Assembly: GCA_009845905.1 (NCBI GenBank)
Contig: VXYS01000006.1
Span: 16,166-80,165, forward strand
Origin: Gammaproteobacteria bacterium
GTDB taxonomy: Bacteria > Pseudomonadota > Gammaproteobacteria > Steroidobacterales > Foliamicaceae
Direction of reading: 5' to 3'
Length of the DNA: 64,000 bases
How positions within the stretch are numbered: position 1 is the first letter of the stretch; each line of letters begins with the position of its first letter. Positions 16,646-25,775 of the stretch are shown in pieces. Below the pieces are notes generated by a model. It was not told the DNA's origin. It saw only the letters and a program-made list of their open reading frames with translations, and ran no database searches. The position numbers and the translations under genes are program-made.

Positions 16646-17848
16646 CTAGTTCTTGTAGCCGCCGAAGACCACCCAGTGGGAGAGCGCTCCCATGCTGGGG
16701 TCTTCCTTGTCCATCGTTCCCCGTTCGCCGGCAAAGTTCAGGGTGCGCGGCTGGAATCCCTGCACGATGCGGGTGAAGCCGGCGTCCTTCATCGCCTGCT
16801 CGAAGTCCACGCAGCCCAGTGAGCCCCAGAAGGGCTCGGCGTTGTAGTAGTTCTGCCAGTCGCGCACGACCACGCCGCCCATGTCCATGCCCTTGTAGCG
16901 CAGCGGCACTTCCAGATTGCACATCGCGCCGCCGGGCTTGAGCACCCGGTAGGCTTCTTTCAGGATGGCCGGCATTCCGGTGCGCGAGGTTTCGTGGAAC
17001 AGGATTTCCGACGTGACCATGTCGAAGCTCTCGTCCTCGAACTTGAGGTTGCGGGCGTCCTGCTGGTGGAAATGCACCCGCTTGCCCAGCGATTCGGCCC
17101 GAGCGTGGGCGTAGCGCAACAGCGCGCCGCCGATGTCGATGGCGTGCAGTTCGGCGTCGGGGTACAGGTCGACGAGCGCCAGCGTGCCGTGGCCGACGCC
17201 GCAGCCCAGGTCCAGGATCCGTTTCGGCTGCTCGTCGGGGAAGGCGTCCTGGATGAAGGCGCACAGCGTGTGGCCGCGCACGTCGTTGAGTCCGCCCGCG
17301 CGGCCCAGGCCGTAGAGCACGGCGCCGCGGTCGTAGATCGCCCCGGCGCGCACGTCGTCGCCGCCGGCGTCATGCAGGTAGCCGCCCGGCTGAATGTGCT
17401 GATCGACCAGGGTCAGGTATTCCGGGTTCGGCACGTCCGGGTGCAGCGTCAGGCTGCCCAGCGGCTTGTCGATGGAGCGGAACTTGTCCTCCAGATCGTC
17501 CAGTTGCCGGTCGACGGTGTCGGCCACGTAGTCCCACATCAGTTCCTGGGAAGTGCGCAGCAGCGCACCCCAGTGCTGGAAGATGGGCAGTTCCTCGGAC
17601 TTGCGCAGCACAGCGTCGCGGTCCTCCTCGTCCTCGGGGTCGCACTCGCCCATTTCCGGCATGATCTGCTCGTTGCAGGCGTCGATGGCCTGCGCCATCA
17701 ATCGCCCGTTGGCATAGGCGCGCAGGCCCAGAAAGTACTTCTGCGCCGCCAGTTCGTCGTGGGTGGCGCCGGCCATCATGCCGTGACGCGGATACACGTC
17801 GCTGCGCATGGTTTCCTGGCGTACGCCTTCGGCTTCAAACATCACCAT
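16646..17848 (-). CDS. class I SAM-dependent methyltransferase with N-terminal extension
   Basis: The 400-residue protein has a Rossmann methyltransferase domain from about residue 210. Motif I is ILDLGCGVGHGTLALVDLYP, followed by LHAIDIGGALLRYA, FHQQDARNLKFED and the post-I segment EAYRVLKPGGAMCNLEV. The first 150 residues are helical and acidic and match no domain I recognise; they contain WDYVADTVDRQ, a short motif echoed in the unknown gene at 19505-20083. It overlaps the small gene upstream by 14 bases, so the two are likely an operon. The acceptor is unknown. Confidence 0.8.
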   Translation of the reverse strand: MVMFEAEGVRQETMRSDVYPRHGMMAGATHDELAAQKYFLGLRAYANGRLMAQAIDACNEQIMPEMGECDPEDEEDRDAVLRKSEELPIFQHWGALLRTSQELMWDYVADTVDRQLDDLEDKFRSIDKPLGSLTLHPDVPNPEYLTLVDQHIQPGGYLHDAGGDDVRAGAIYDRGAVLYGLGRAGGLNDVRGHTLCAFIQDAFPDEQPKRILDLGCGVGHGTLALVDLYPDAELHAIDIGGALLRYAHARAESLGKRVHFHQQDARNLKFEDESFDMVTSEILFHETSRTGMPAILKEAYRVLKPGGAMCNLEVPLRYKGMDMGGVVVRDWQNYYNAEPFWGSLGCVDFEQAMKDAGFTRIVQGFQPRTLNFAGERGTMDKEDPSMGALSHWVVFGGYKN

Positions 17849-18194
17849 GTTGAACCTCCTTTGAAATGCGGTCGAGTTCGCCGCCGGCCGCTGCGGGTTC
17901 CATGTCTTCTTCGAGGTAGCGGAGCACGCGGCCCATCATCTGCTGCCGTATCGGCGCCCGTTCGGCTTCCGCCTCGGCGTCCGGCAGCCATGCGTCCACG
18001 GTGTCCTTGCCGAACAGCCCGGCCTTTTCCAGCAGCCGCTCGTGCGTGTCGATGCGCTCGCGGATAACGCTGACCTCGCCCAGCAAGGTAGTCAGCATGG
18101 CAAACAGCATGTCCAGGCGCTCGTCGCCGTAGAACGCCGGGCGCTTGCCCAGCGCCCGCCTCGGTCGTGCCTCGGGCTGTGTATTGGTGGGCAT
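17835..18194 (-). CDS. small hypothetical protein coupled to the methyltransferase
   Basis: I do not recognise this 119-residue protein. It is mostly helical, with a basic N-terminus (Thr/Arg/Pro rich) and then a helix around ERLDMLFAMLTTLLGEVSVI, which could pair as a coiled coil with the following helix ERIDTHERLLEKAGLF. An acidic C-terminal part follows. There is no signal peptide or membrane helix. Its stop lies 14 bases inside the methyltransferase gene, and a ribosome binding site for that gene (AAAGGAGG) is present at its 3' end, so the pair are co-translated and may work together. Confidence 0.6.
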   Translation of the reverse strand: MPTNTQPEARPRRALGKRPAFYGDERLDMLFAMLTTLLGEVSVIRERIDTHERLLEKAGLFGKDTVDAWLPDAEAEAERAPIRQQMMGRVLRYLEEDMEPAAAGGELDRISKEVQHGDV

Positions 18195-18225
18195 AAGCAG
18201 TCCTGCTCCGGTTACCGCAGTGTAA

Positions 18226-19347
18226 TCAGTGAATATTAAGCGCGTCTTGCGGCGGAGTAAACGAGTGGTCCAGCGCCTCGGCCACGGCCGGGTTGGTGAC
18301 GCGACCGGCGTGAATGTTGAGCCCCGCCATCAGACCGGCGTCGTCGCGCATGGCCTGCCGCCAGCCCTTGTTCGCCAGCGCCAGCGTGAACGGCAGCGTG
18401 GCGTTGTTCAGCGCCAGGGTGGAGGTGCGCGGCACCACGCCAGGCATGTTGGCCACACAATAGTGAACGACGTCCTCCTCGACGAAGGTGGGGTCGGAAT
18501 GCGTGGTGGGGTGGCTGGTCTCGAAGGTGCCGCCCTGGTCGATGGCGACGTCAACCAGCACCGATCCGGCGGCCATCTTCCGTACCATTTCGCGGTCCAC
18601 CAGTTGCGGCGTCGATGCGCCCGGCACCAGGACGGCGCCGATCACCAGGTCCGCCTGTTCGACGTATTCCTCGATGGCCGAGCGGGTCGAATACATCGTG
18701 TTCAGGCGCGCGCCGAACTGCAGGTCCAGCTCCCTCAGCCGCGGCAGCGACTTGTCGAGCACCACGACGCGCGCCTCCATGCCCACGGCGATGCGCAGCG
18801 CATTGGTGCCCACGACGCCGCCGCCGAGCACCACGACGTTGGCCGCCAGCACGCCCGGAACGCCGCCAAGGAGCTTGCCGCAGCCGCCCATCTCCGTTTC
18901 CAGGCAACGGGCGCCAGCCTGCACGGCCATGCGGCCGGCGACTTCGCTCATCGGCGCCAGCAGCGGCAGGTGGCCGTGGGCGTCGGTGACCGTTTCGTAG
19001 GCGATCGCCGTGACGCCGGACTCCATCAGCCGCCGCGCCTGGTCGGGATCGGGGGCCAGGTGCAAATAAGTGAAGAGGACCTGGCCCTCGCGCAGCATCC
19101 GGCATTCGTCGGGCTGCGGCTCCTTGACCTTCACGATCATCTCGGCCTTGTCGAATACCTCTTCCGCGCTGGAGGCGATCTTCGCGCCCAGGGCCCGGTA
19201 ATCGTTGTCGCTGCGGCGCAGTCCCGCGCCGGCATCCGCCTGCACCAGTAATTCGTGACCGTTTTCGATTAACTCGCGAGCGCTGCTTAAACTCAATCCT
19301 ACCCGGTGTTCGTCGGGTTTTATCTCTTTGGGAACGCCTATCAACAT
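18226..19347 (-). CDS. ald: alanine dehydrogenase
   Basis: Ald catalyses the NAD-dependent reductive amination of pyruvate to L-alanine and the reverse. The ATG at 19347 gives 373 residues, the family length, starting MLIGVPKEIKPDEHRV. Substrate and catalytic residues are seen in MIVKVKEPQ (Lys) and FTYLHLAPD (His). The NAD-binding Rossmann motif is VVVLGGGVVGTNALRIAVGM, and VDVAIDQGGTFETS is a signature. An upstream in-frame extension is not supported by the family. A family A hairpin lies behind its start, between it and the next gene on the same strand. Confidence 0.95.
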   Translation of the reverse strand: MLIGVPKEIKPDEHRVGLSLSSARELIENGHELLVQADAGAGLRRSDNDYRALGAKIASSAEEVFDKAEMIVKVKEPQPDECRMLREGQVLFTYLHLAPDPDQARRLMESGVTAIAYETVTDAHGHLPLLAPMSEVAGRMAVQAGARCLETEMGGCGKLLGGVPGVLAANVVVLGGGVVGTNALRIAVGMEARVVVLDKSLPRLRELDLQFGARLNTMYSTRSAIEEYVEQADLVIGAVLVPGASTPQLVDREMVRKMAAGSVLVDVAIDQGGTFETSHPTTHSDPTFVEEDVVHYCVANMPGVVPRTSTLALNNATLPFTLALANKGWRQAMRDDAGLMAGLNIHAGRVTNPAVAEALDHSFTPPQDALNIH

Positions 19348-19394
19348 GCCCGCATTGTAACGCTCCGCGCGGGTTCGATCCTGGCGCAACGGAA

Positions 19395-19493
19395 GCCTTT
19401 ATCGTTCCCGTCCCGTCCGGGAGCGTTGGAGCCATGGATGGCGAAACCGAGCCAGGGATGGCGTCTCCAGGAGGGGACGGGAACGATAAAGGC
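19395..19493. repeat. family A hairpin repeat, copy 2
   Basis: Perfect 20-base arms at 19395-19414 and 19474-19493 enclose a 59-base core. The core contains two near-repeats of GAGCCATGGATGGCG and GAGCCAGGGATGGCG. The arms are unique in the window. The repeat lies just downstream of the gene at 19505-20083 (read on the minus strand) and upstream of ald. Confidence 0.85.
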
Positions 19494-19504
19494 GAGGGGA
19501 AGCG

Positions 19505-20083
19505 CTAGTGGCCGGGCGGGGGCGCGATGGGGGGTAGCGAATCCATGAATCCGGGCGCGGCCTTTTCGACCTCGCCGAACAGCCGCATTTCCTCGGCGGC
19601 GGCGTCGGCCGTATTGTCGGCCACGTAGTCCCAGTCGGAATCGGCGAACTGCGCCTCTTCCTCGGCCAGCGTCGAATGCCGGCTGGCCGAGAGGATGTTG
19701 AGAAACACGTCCAGGAAGCGCCTCGCCTCGTCCTCGAAGCCCTCGCGCTCGGACGCGCCGCGGTCCCTCAGCGTGTCGCGCGCAATGACCAGGCCGGCCA
19801 GGGCCTGCTCGCTGGCGGCCAGGCGAAATTTCAGCTTGTCCAGCTTGTCGCGGAACACGACGTCATCGGGGCCGGCGTGCGGATTCAGACGTTCCCACAG
19901 GCGGTGGTCCTGGGCGTGCAGGCGGTCCAGCGCGTGCTTGAGGTAATCCGAACAGGCCAGGTAAACGGGCACCGGATTGTCCGCGGCCGCCTCGCCGTCC
20001 AGCGCAGCGCCCAGCGTGCGGCGGACCATCGACATGCGCATGCGCTCCTGGCGCACGCGCTCGTGTGCAGCGGTGATGTTCAT
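19505..20083 (-). CDS. hypothetical helical protein coupled to the lactonase-like gene
   Basis: This 192-residue protein matches nothing I can name with confidence. It is predicted to be almost entirely helical. Its middle contains HALDRLHAQDHRLWERL and then FRDKLDKLKFRLAASEQAL, a His-rich helical pattern that loosely suggests a hemerythrin-like four-helix bundle, although the metal-ligand spacing is not clearly satisfied. The C-terminal part has DWDYVADNTADAAAEEM, similar to a motif in the methyltransferase at 16646-17848. Its ATG overlaps the stop of the upstream gene (ATGA), so it is translated with the paraoxonase-like protein. Confidence 0.6.
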   Translation of the reverse strand: MNITAAHERVRQERMRMSMVRRTLGAALDGEAAADNPVPVYLACSDYLKHALDRLHAQDHRLWERLNPHAGPDDVVFRDKLDKLKFRLAASEQALAGLVIARDTLRDRGASEREGFEDEARRFLDVFLNILSASRHSTLAEEEAQFADSDWDYVADNTADAAAEEMRLFGEVEKAAPGFMDSLPPIAPPPGH

Positions 20084-21144
20084 GAGCCTTGGCCTCCTTC
20101 TTGAATGGTGCAGACCTGCACGCGGGTGGCGGTGATCGATCCCAGCAGCAGCCTGTCCTGGTAGCGGGCGGCGACGCTGCCGGCGGAATGCATCCGCCCG
20201 GAGTCGGACGCGACCAGTTCAAGCTCGCTGCCGTCGGCGTTGAGACGATAGAAGCGGCTGGGCGCCGGGTAGTCCTTGTCGCCGAAGTGCCGGCCCAGCG
20301 CCATGCCGTTGGCGTGCTCCGCGACCCACAGTTTGCCGTCGGCGTCCACGTCGATATTGTCCGGAAATCCGGGCATCGGTACCCGCGACTGTTCGGTCAG
20401 CCTTCCTTCGGTGTCCGCCGTCATGATCTTCAGCCGCTTGCCCTGGGTCTCGGAGATGATGAATCGGCCGTCGGCGTAGCCGATCCCGGCGCCTCCCGCG
20501 AGCCTGTCGGCGGCCACGCGCATGACCTGGCCATCGTAATAGACGGCCCTGGCCAGTCCGGCGCCGAACAGGAACTCCTGGATCTGCTGGAAGCGATTGG
20601 CCGCGCCGGTGTCGTTGACCGCGATGAACTGCTCCGCGCCGACGGCCTGGATGTCGTTGGGGCTGTTCATCAGCGGGCTGCGCACGGTGCGCACGTGGTG
20701 CAGGAACCCGTCGTCGCGCAGTTCGAATATTTCCACCGCCTCCGGGCCCTCGCCGCGCTCGCGCGGGTGGTTGATCACGAAAAGCCGCGTGTTGCCGGCG
20801 GCGTCCTGGTGCAGGCTCATGCCGTGCGGGTGCAGGTGCGAGGGCACTTCCGCCAGGGGCAGGAACTGGCCGATGGGATCGGCGTTCAGGTCCAGCGCCA
20901 GGATGACGCCGCGGATGCTGCGGTTGGAAAGCAGCGCGCGCCGGTCGAGCACCGACAGGTAGGCGACGCCGCGCATGCGGTCGATCACGATGTCCTCGGC
21001 GCTGCCCGGCAGCGAAATGGCCTCGCAGGCCCAGGGTAGCTCTTCGTCCACGCTGGTGAAGGCGTTCATCCGCGCCATCGAACTCACGCCGGCCAGCAGC
21101 AGGAGTCCGAGGATGGCGCCTGTCGCGATCAGGAATTTCTTCAT
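20080..21144 (-). CDS. paraoxonase/arylesterase-like beta-propeller hydrolase
   Basis: The 354-residue product (start ATG 21144) begins with a signal or anchor helix (FLIATGAILGLLLLAGVS). A six-bladed propeller typical of the paraoxonase/SMP-30 superfamily follows. The calcium and active-site positions resemble paraoxonase: AEDIVIDRMRGVAYLS, HLHPHGMSL, NSPNDIQAVGAEQFIAVND and FPDNIDVDADGKLWVAEHA. Such enzymes hydrolyse lactones or aryl esters; the natural substrate is unknown. It probably acts in the periplasm. It is the first gene of a pair, coupled to the helical protein downstream, and diverges from the OFA transporter with an 89-base gap. Confidence 0.78.
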   Translation of the reverse strand: MKKFLIATGAILGLLLLAGVSSMARMNAFTSVDEELPWACEAISLPGSAEDIVIDRMRGVAYLSVLDRRALLSNRSIRGVILALDLNADPIGQFLPLAEVPSHLHPHGMSLHQDAAGNTRLFVINHPRERGEGPEAVEIFELRDDGFLHHVRTVRSPLMNSPNDIQAVGAEQFIAVNDTGAANRFQQIQEFLFGAGLARAVYYDGQVMRVAADRLAGGAGIGYADGRFIISETQGKRLKIMTADTEGRLTEQSRVPMPGFPDNIDVDADGKLWVAEHANGMALGRHFGDKDYPAPSRFYRLNADGSELELVASDSGRMHSAGSVAARYQDRLLLGSITATRVQVCTIQEGGQGS

Positions 21145-21233
21145 GCCGCCGAGTATAAGCAATAGCGTGCCCGTGCACGGAAAGACCGCCAGCCCGCCGG
21201 TGCTGGACACGCAGCCCCCGCGAAGGCGACACT

Positions 21234-22985
21234 GTGACGGATGAGCATGGCATCCTCATGAGTCGCCGCGCCGTAGCGTTCCTGCTCAAGGATCGCATCA
21301 CCGCCTCACCCGGATTCAATCGCTGGTGGATTCCGCTGATTTCCGTCGCGCTCCATCTCTGCATCGGATCGGTCTACTCGTGGAGCATCTTCAACCCGGC
21401 GCTGACCCGGGAACTCGGCGTCGCGGCAAGCAGCGCCGACGACTGGAGCATCACCGTGATCGTGGGCGTTTTCTCCACCGCCATCGTATTCCTGGGTCTG
21501 AGCACGGCGGTGGCGGGCAAGTGGCTGGAGGACGTGGGTCCGCGCTGTGCCGGCGTCTGCGCCGCCGGTCTGTGGGGGATGGGATTCGTGATCGGCGGCG
21601 TGGGCATAGAACTGCACGAACTGTGGCTGCTGTACCTCGGGTACGGGGTGTTCGGCGGCGCCGGCCTGGGGCTGGGCTACATCTCGCCCGTATCGACGCT
21701 GATTCGCTGGTTTCCGGACCGGCGCGGATTGTCGACCGGACTGGCGATCATGGGTTTCGGCGGTGGAGCGATCATCGCCGCGCCGCTGAAGAAGTTCCTG
21801 CTCCAGACCTTCCACGAAGCTCCGCGGTATCTCGGCGCGACGGAGGCTGTGGACCTGGTCACCGAAGGAGGCAGGCAATTCGCCGAGGTGGCCGGCGAAT
21901 GGCTCGAAGTTGTCGTCGCGGCGCCGGCCGACGTGTCGAGGATGATCGTTCCCGGCCCGGAAGGCGTCTATGTGGTCGGCACGGGGAATACGGGAGCGGC
22001 GCTGACTTTCTTCGCGCTGGGACTGGGCTACTTCTGCATCATGCTGGCCGCCGCCTTCTCGTTCCGCCTTCCTCCGAAGGGATGGAACCCGGCCGGGTGG
22101 GATGAAGAGGCGGCGCGGGCCGCGGGCAAGCCGGGCAGCGGCTGGCGGGGCATGCCGAGCAGCACCTACGTGCCCGTCCAGCGGGCGCACCGAACGCCGC
22201 AGTTCTATCTGATCTGGATCATGCTGTGCTTCAACGTCACGGCCGGGATCGGCGTAATCGGCGTGGCGGAAACGATGATGGTCGACATCTTCGGGCGGAC
22301 CTTGCCTCACGTGGTTACCCCGGCCTTCGCGGTGACGTACGTGTTGATGATCAGTGTCTTCAACATGGGGGGCCGGCTCGCCTGGGCGACGGCTTCCGAC
22401 TACATCGGGCGACGCAACACCTACCACTGCTTCTTCGCGCTCGGCGCGGCGCTGTACTGCTCGGTACCGCTTATCGCCAACGCCGGCAGCGTCAGCGCGA
22501 GCGCGGGCTGGCTGGTGGCGTTTTACGCCGTAACGATGGTGGCCTTCACGATGTACGGCGGCGGGTTCGCCACGCTTCCCGCCTATCTAGCCGACGTCTT
22601 CGGGACACGGCATGTGGGTGCGATACATGGCCGCTTGCTCACGGCCTGGAGCGTCGCCGGCGCGCTCGGGCCATTGCTCATCACCCAGCTTCGCGAGTTC
22701 TCGCTGGAACAGGCGGTCCGCGCGCTGGCGGCCAGGATCGATCCGGCGGCGTTCGAGGCGCACTTCGGCGCGCCCATGAGCAATCTCAATGAGCTGGTGG
22801 CGGCCAACACCGTGACCATCGGCAGGCTCATGGAAATTGTGCCGGCGGGCACTCCGGACCCCACGCCGGGCATCTATAACCTCACGATGTACGTGATGGG
22901 AGCGCTGCTGGCCATCGCCCTCCTGGCCAATCTGCGGATGCGCCCGGTATCGGAGCGGTTCGTTACGCGCGTCGCGGGTGACTGA
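21234..22985 (+). CDS. OFA-type major facilitator transporter
   Basis: The 583-residue protein has about twelve membrane helices and the signature of the oxalate/formate antiporter branch of the major facilitator superfamily. HLCIGSVYSWSIFNPAL is in the first helix, GLGLGYISPVSTLIRWFPDRRGLSTGLAIMGFGGG gives the loop between helices 4 and 5 (quoted here as one stretch split by the family motif), and LAWATASDYIGRRNTY is in the second half. It is longer than typical members because of a soluble insertion of about 75 residues after helix 6. The GTG at 21234 is taken as start; ATG 21258 is equally plausible. A monocarboxylate or dicarboxylate substrate is likely, not proven. Confidence 0.82.
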   Translation: MTDEHGILMSRRAVAFLLKDRITASPGFNRWWIPLISVALHLCIGSVYSWSIFNPALTRELGVAASSADDWSITVIVGVFSTAIVFLGLSTAVAGKWLEDVGPRCAGVCAAGLWGMGFVIGGVGIELHELWLLYLGYGVFGGAGLGLGYISPVSTLIRWFPDRRGLSTGLAIMGFGGGAIIAAPLKKFLLQTFHEAPRYLGATEAVDLVTEGGRQFAEVAGEWLEVVVAAPADVSRMIVPGPEGVYVVGTGNTGAALTFFALGLGYFCIMLAAAFSFRLPPKGWNPAGWDEEAARAAGKPGSGWRGMPSSTYVPVQRAHRTPQFYLIWIMLCFNVTAGIGVIGVAETMMVDIFGRTLPHVVTPAFAVTYVLMISVFNMGGRLAWATASDYIGRRNTYHCFFALGAALYCSVPLIANAGSVSASAGWLVAFYAVTMVAFTMYGGGFATLPAYLADVFGTRHVGAIHGRLLTAWSVAGALGPLLITQLREFSLEQAVRALAARIDPAAFEAHFGAPMSNLNELVAANTVTIGRLMEIVPAGTPDPTPGIYNLTMYVMGALLAIALLANLRMRPVSERFVTRVAGD

Positions 22986-23022
22986 ACCCGCGCCCGTTAT
23001 CGGATCCGCGAATACTCCCTCA

Positions 23023-23814
23023 CTACAACAGGATCACCGCCGAAAGCGCCAGGCGGTAGAGCGCGAACGGCCACAGGCCCCAGCGCGCCACCAAGCGCAG
23101 CAGCAGGCCCATGCAAAGGAAGGCGGCCACGCCCGCCACGATCATGCCCAGCGCCAGCGCGCCCCAGTCGGCGGCGGCCGGGGCCGCGCTCAGGTTCACC
23201 GTCTCGAGGGCGGCGGCCGCCAGAATCACGGGGATCGCCAGCAGGAAGGACAGGCGGGCCGCGGCCGGGCGCGCCATGCCCAGGACCCGGGCGGCGGTAA
23301 TGGTCACGCCGGACCGCGACGCGCCGGGAATCAGGGCCAGCGCCTGGCCGCAGCCGATCCAAAGCGCCTGCTTCCACCCGATCTCGCGCACCCGCGTCAG
23401 GTATTGCGGCCGGCGGTCCGCCCAGACCATCAGGATCGCGAACAGCGCGCCGGCTACGGCAATCAGCCGCGGTTCGCGGAAAGACGCCTCCACGGTGTCG
23501 TGCAACAGGAGTCCGAGCGCACCGATCGGCAGCGTCGCCAGCACGATCATCAGGCCCAGCCGCGCCGCCGGTCCCGGGGTCGCGCGGTACAGGAGCCAGG
23601 CGCGCCATTCGCCCAGGATCGCGGCGATTTCCCGGCGCGAGAACGCGATCACGGCGATCAGGCTGCCGAAGTGCACGGCCACGTCGAAGGCGATGCCCTG
23701 GTCGGCCCAGCCCAGCCAGGCCGGCACCAGGATCAGGTGGGCCGAGCTCGATATCGGCAGGAACTCGGTGACGCCCTGCAGCAGGGCCAACAGGACGATC
23801 TGCCAGAAGCTCAT
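23023..23814 (-). CDS. uppP: undecaprenyl-diphosphate phosphatase
   Basis: UppP (BacA) removes a phosphate from undecaprenyl diphosphate to recycle the lipid carrier for peptidoglycan and O-antigen synthesis. The 263-residue membrane protein shows both active-site motifs: LLQGVTEFLPISSSAHLIL near the N-terminus and LIPGASRSGVTITAAR in the middle. Eight hydrophobic segments are visible. Its ATG overlaps the midA stop by four bases, so it is translated after midA. In many gammaproteobacteria uppP lies close to cca and folB, as it does here. Confidence 0.95.
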   Translation of the reverse strand: MSFWQIVLLALLQGVTEFLPISSSAHLILVPAWLGWADQGIAFDVAVHFGSLIAVIAFSRREIAAILGEWRAWLLYRATPGPAARLGLMIVLATLPIGALGLLLHDTVEASFREPRLIAVAGALFAILMVWADRRPQYLTRVREIGWKQALWIGCGQALALIPGASRSGVTITAARVLGMARPAAARLSFLLAIPVILAAAALETVNLSAAPAAADWGALALGMIVAGVAAFLCMGLLLRLVARWGLWPFALYRLALSAVILL

Positions 23815-24986
23815 GCGCGCGCCGCCTCAGCCGCACGCTCCGGTACGCGCGCCGGGTTCAGCGACGCAATGAGGTCGCGCCCGCCGAAACCGCTCGGCGC
23901 CCCGATCCCTTCCGTCGCCAGTCCCAGGAACTTGAAGGCCTCGCCCATGCCGCCCGGCAGCATCAGCCGGCGTAACTCGGCCGCGTCCTTTGCCGACGGG
24001 GGCGATCCGGCCAGTTCCAGGATGCCGGCCGCCAGCAGGAACTGGGTCTGGTTGGTATAACCCGCCGTTGTCAGTCCCGCCGCCTCCGCCGCGCGCGCAA
24101 TGGCGGTGAAGTCCACCCAGGCGGTGATGTCCTCGCGCCCCGGCCGGCGAAAGGGATCGTCGTGCCAGTGCTGTCCGGAGTGGCAGCCCAGCGTGCCTTC
24201 GCTGCGTTCGGCCAGGTACAGCTCATGGCGCGGCAGTCCATAGTCGGCCAGCAGCACCAGGCCGGCTTCCAGCGTCTGGGCGAGCTCCCCGATAAACTCA
24301 TCCTGATTCAGCCGGATTTCCGAGCAATAGCCGTTCGGCAGCGTCCAGGGCAGTTCCGCCTGCAATCCGTCAAGCGCCTGCTCCAGCGCGGCGTCCGCGC
24401 GCCGGTCTTCCCAGCGCAGCCCCTGCTCCCCGCCCAGGCTCACGCCGCGCTCCAGCCAGGCGCCCCGTTCGCGCCGGAAACACTTGCAGGGCAGGGCGTC
24501 GAGCACCTCGTTGGCGATGATCGTGCCCCGTATGCGTTCGTGCGTGAGCCGGTCCACCCACTCAAGCCGTTCGAGAAGGTCCGGGTGCGTTCTCCCCAGG
24601 CGCTCCCGCTGCACGGCCCGCAGGCCGGGCGCGGGCTCGACCAGGAGGTAGCGCTGCGGCAACTTGCCCGCCTCCTTGAGTTCGCCCAGTACGACCTCGG
24701 CAAGCCGGCCGCTTCCCGGGCCCAATTCGACGATTTCACCGTCCGGGCAGGCGGTAAGGACCTCGGCGCATTGCCCCGCCAGGGCGCGTCCGTAAAGCGC
24801 CGACGTTTCGGCGGCGGTGTCGAAGTCTCCTCCCTCGCCGATTCGGGCCCGGCCCGCGCCGTAATAGCCTTCTTCGGGGTGGTACAGCGCCAGTTCCATG
24901 TAGCGGTCGAACGCCAGCCAGCCGCCCGCCTCGGTGATCGCGGTCAGGATGTGCCCTGGCGGGGCCTGCAATGGGGCTGTTTTCAT
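23811..24986 (-). CDS. MidA/NDUFAF7-family SAM-dependent methyltransferase (DUF185)
   Basis: From ATG 24986 the product has 391 residues. It matches the DUF185 family, whose mitochondrial member NDUFAF7 methylates an arginine of complex I subunit NDUFS2. The signatures are FDRYMELALYHPEEGYYGAG, the SAM motif EIVELGPGSGRLAEVVL, YLLVEPAPGLRAVQ, IIANEVLDALPCKCF and the late VLLADYGLPRHELY and TQFLLAAGIL blocks. Whether the bacterial protein methylates respiratory NuoD is not established. It is coupled to uppP downstream and diverges from the pteridine reductase with a 51-base gap. Confidence 0.88.
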   Translation of the reverse strand: MKTAPLQAPPGHILTAITEAGGWLAFDRYMELALYHPEEGYYGAGRARIGEGGDFDTAAETSALYGRALAGQCAEVLTACPDGEIVELGPGSGRLAEVVLGELKEAGKLPQRYLLVEPAPGLRAVQRERLGRTHPDLLERLEWVDRLTHERIRGTIIANEVLDALPCKCFRRERGAWLERGVSLGGEQGLRWEDRRADAALEQALDGLQAELPWTLPNGYCSEIRLNQDEFIGELAQTLEAGLVLLADYGLPRHELYLAERSEGTLGCHSGQHWHDDPFRRPGREDITAWVDFTAIARAAEAAGLTTAGYTNQTQFLLAAGILELAGSPPSAKDAAELRRLMLPGGMGEAFKFLGLATEGIGAPSGFGGRDLIASLNPARVPERAAEAARA

Positions 24987-25037
24987 CGCGGGTTCATATA
25001 ATGCCGCCTCCGGGCAACAAAGGGCGGCGCAAGGGCA

Positions 25038-25775
25038 ATGACGACGGCGAAAGTCGCACTGGTGACCGGCGGCGCCAAGCGCGTGGGCGCGGTGATTGCC
25101 GGGGAACTGCATGCCGCCGGATTCACACTGGCGGTGCACTGCAATCGCTCGCTCGCCGACGCCGACGAACTGGTAGCGCGTCTCAACGGAATCCGCTCCG
25201 ATTCCGCGTTTGCCCTTCAGGGCGACCTGCTTGAGGAGGGCGCCTGCGAGCGCCTCGCCGCCGAAACGCTGGAGCGCGCCGGGCGCCTCGACTGCCTGGT
25301 GAACAATGCTTCGACGTTCTATCCCACGGCGGTGGGCGAGATCACCGAGGACGACTGGCATAGCCTGGTGGGCAGCAACCTCAAGGCGCCGGTGTTCCTG
25401 TCGCAGGCCCTGGCGCCGGCGCTTAAGGCCTCGCGCGGCGTCATCATCAACATGGTGGACATCCATGCCCGCAACCCGCTTCGGGGCTACCCGGTGTATA
25501 GCGCGGCCAAGGCGGGGCTGGCGGCCCTGACGCTCAGCCTGGCCGGCGAACTGGCGCCGGAAGTGCGGGTCAACGGCATCGCGCCGGGCATGGTCATGTG
25601 GGCCGATCCGCCGCCGCCGGAGAACGTGAAGAAGGCCATTCTTTCGAAGACCCCGCTCGGGCGGGCCGGCGAGCCGCGCGACGTGGCCCGGCTGGTGCGT
25701 TTCGTGGTCTGCGACGCGCCCTTCGTGACCGGCCAGATCATCGCCGTGGACGGCGGCCGCAGCATCGGCTGGTAG
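25038..25775 (+). CDS. pteridine reductase-like short-chain dehydrogenase
   Basis: This 245-residue SDR begins with ALVTGGAKRVGAVIAGELH. The arginine after the glycine motif (GGAKRVG) is typical of pteridine reductases and FolM, which reduce dihydrobiopterin or dihydrofolate with NADPH. The Asn of LVNNAS, the catalytic Tyr/Lys of YPVYSAAKAGL and the C-terminal VDGGRSIGW are present. With folB and folK close by and folE at 3.6 kb, a role in folate or pterin reduction is likely. It stands alone on this strand, with the convergent tsaD separated by a family B repeat. Confidence 0.85.
   Translation: MTTAKVALVTGGAKRVGAVIAGELHAAGFTLAVHCNRSLADADELVARLNGIRSDSAFALQGDLLEEGACERLAAETLERAGRLDCLVNNASTFYPTAVGEITEDDWHSLVGSNLKAPVFLSQALAPALKASRGVIINMVDIHARNPLRGYPVYSAAKAGLAALTLSLAGELAPEVRVNGIAPGMVMWADPPPPENVKKAILSKTPLGRAGEPRDVARLVRFVVCDAPFVTGQIIAVDGGRSIGW

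Noticed and set aside
23811..25466. Longer version of the MidA-like methyltransferase starting near 25466.
   Set aside because: The extension would run through the whole divergent reductase gene region and has no domain; the ATG at 24986 precedes the first conserved block.
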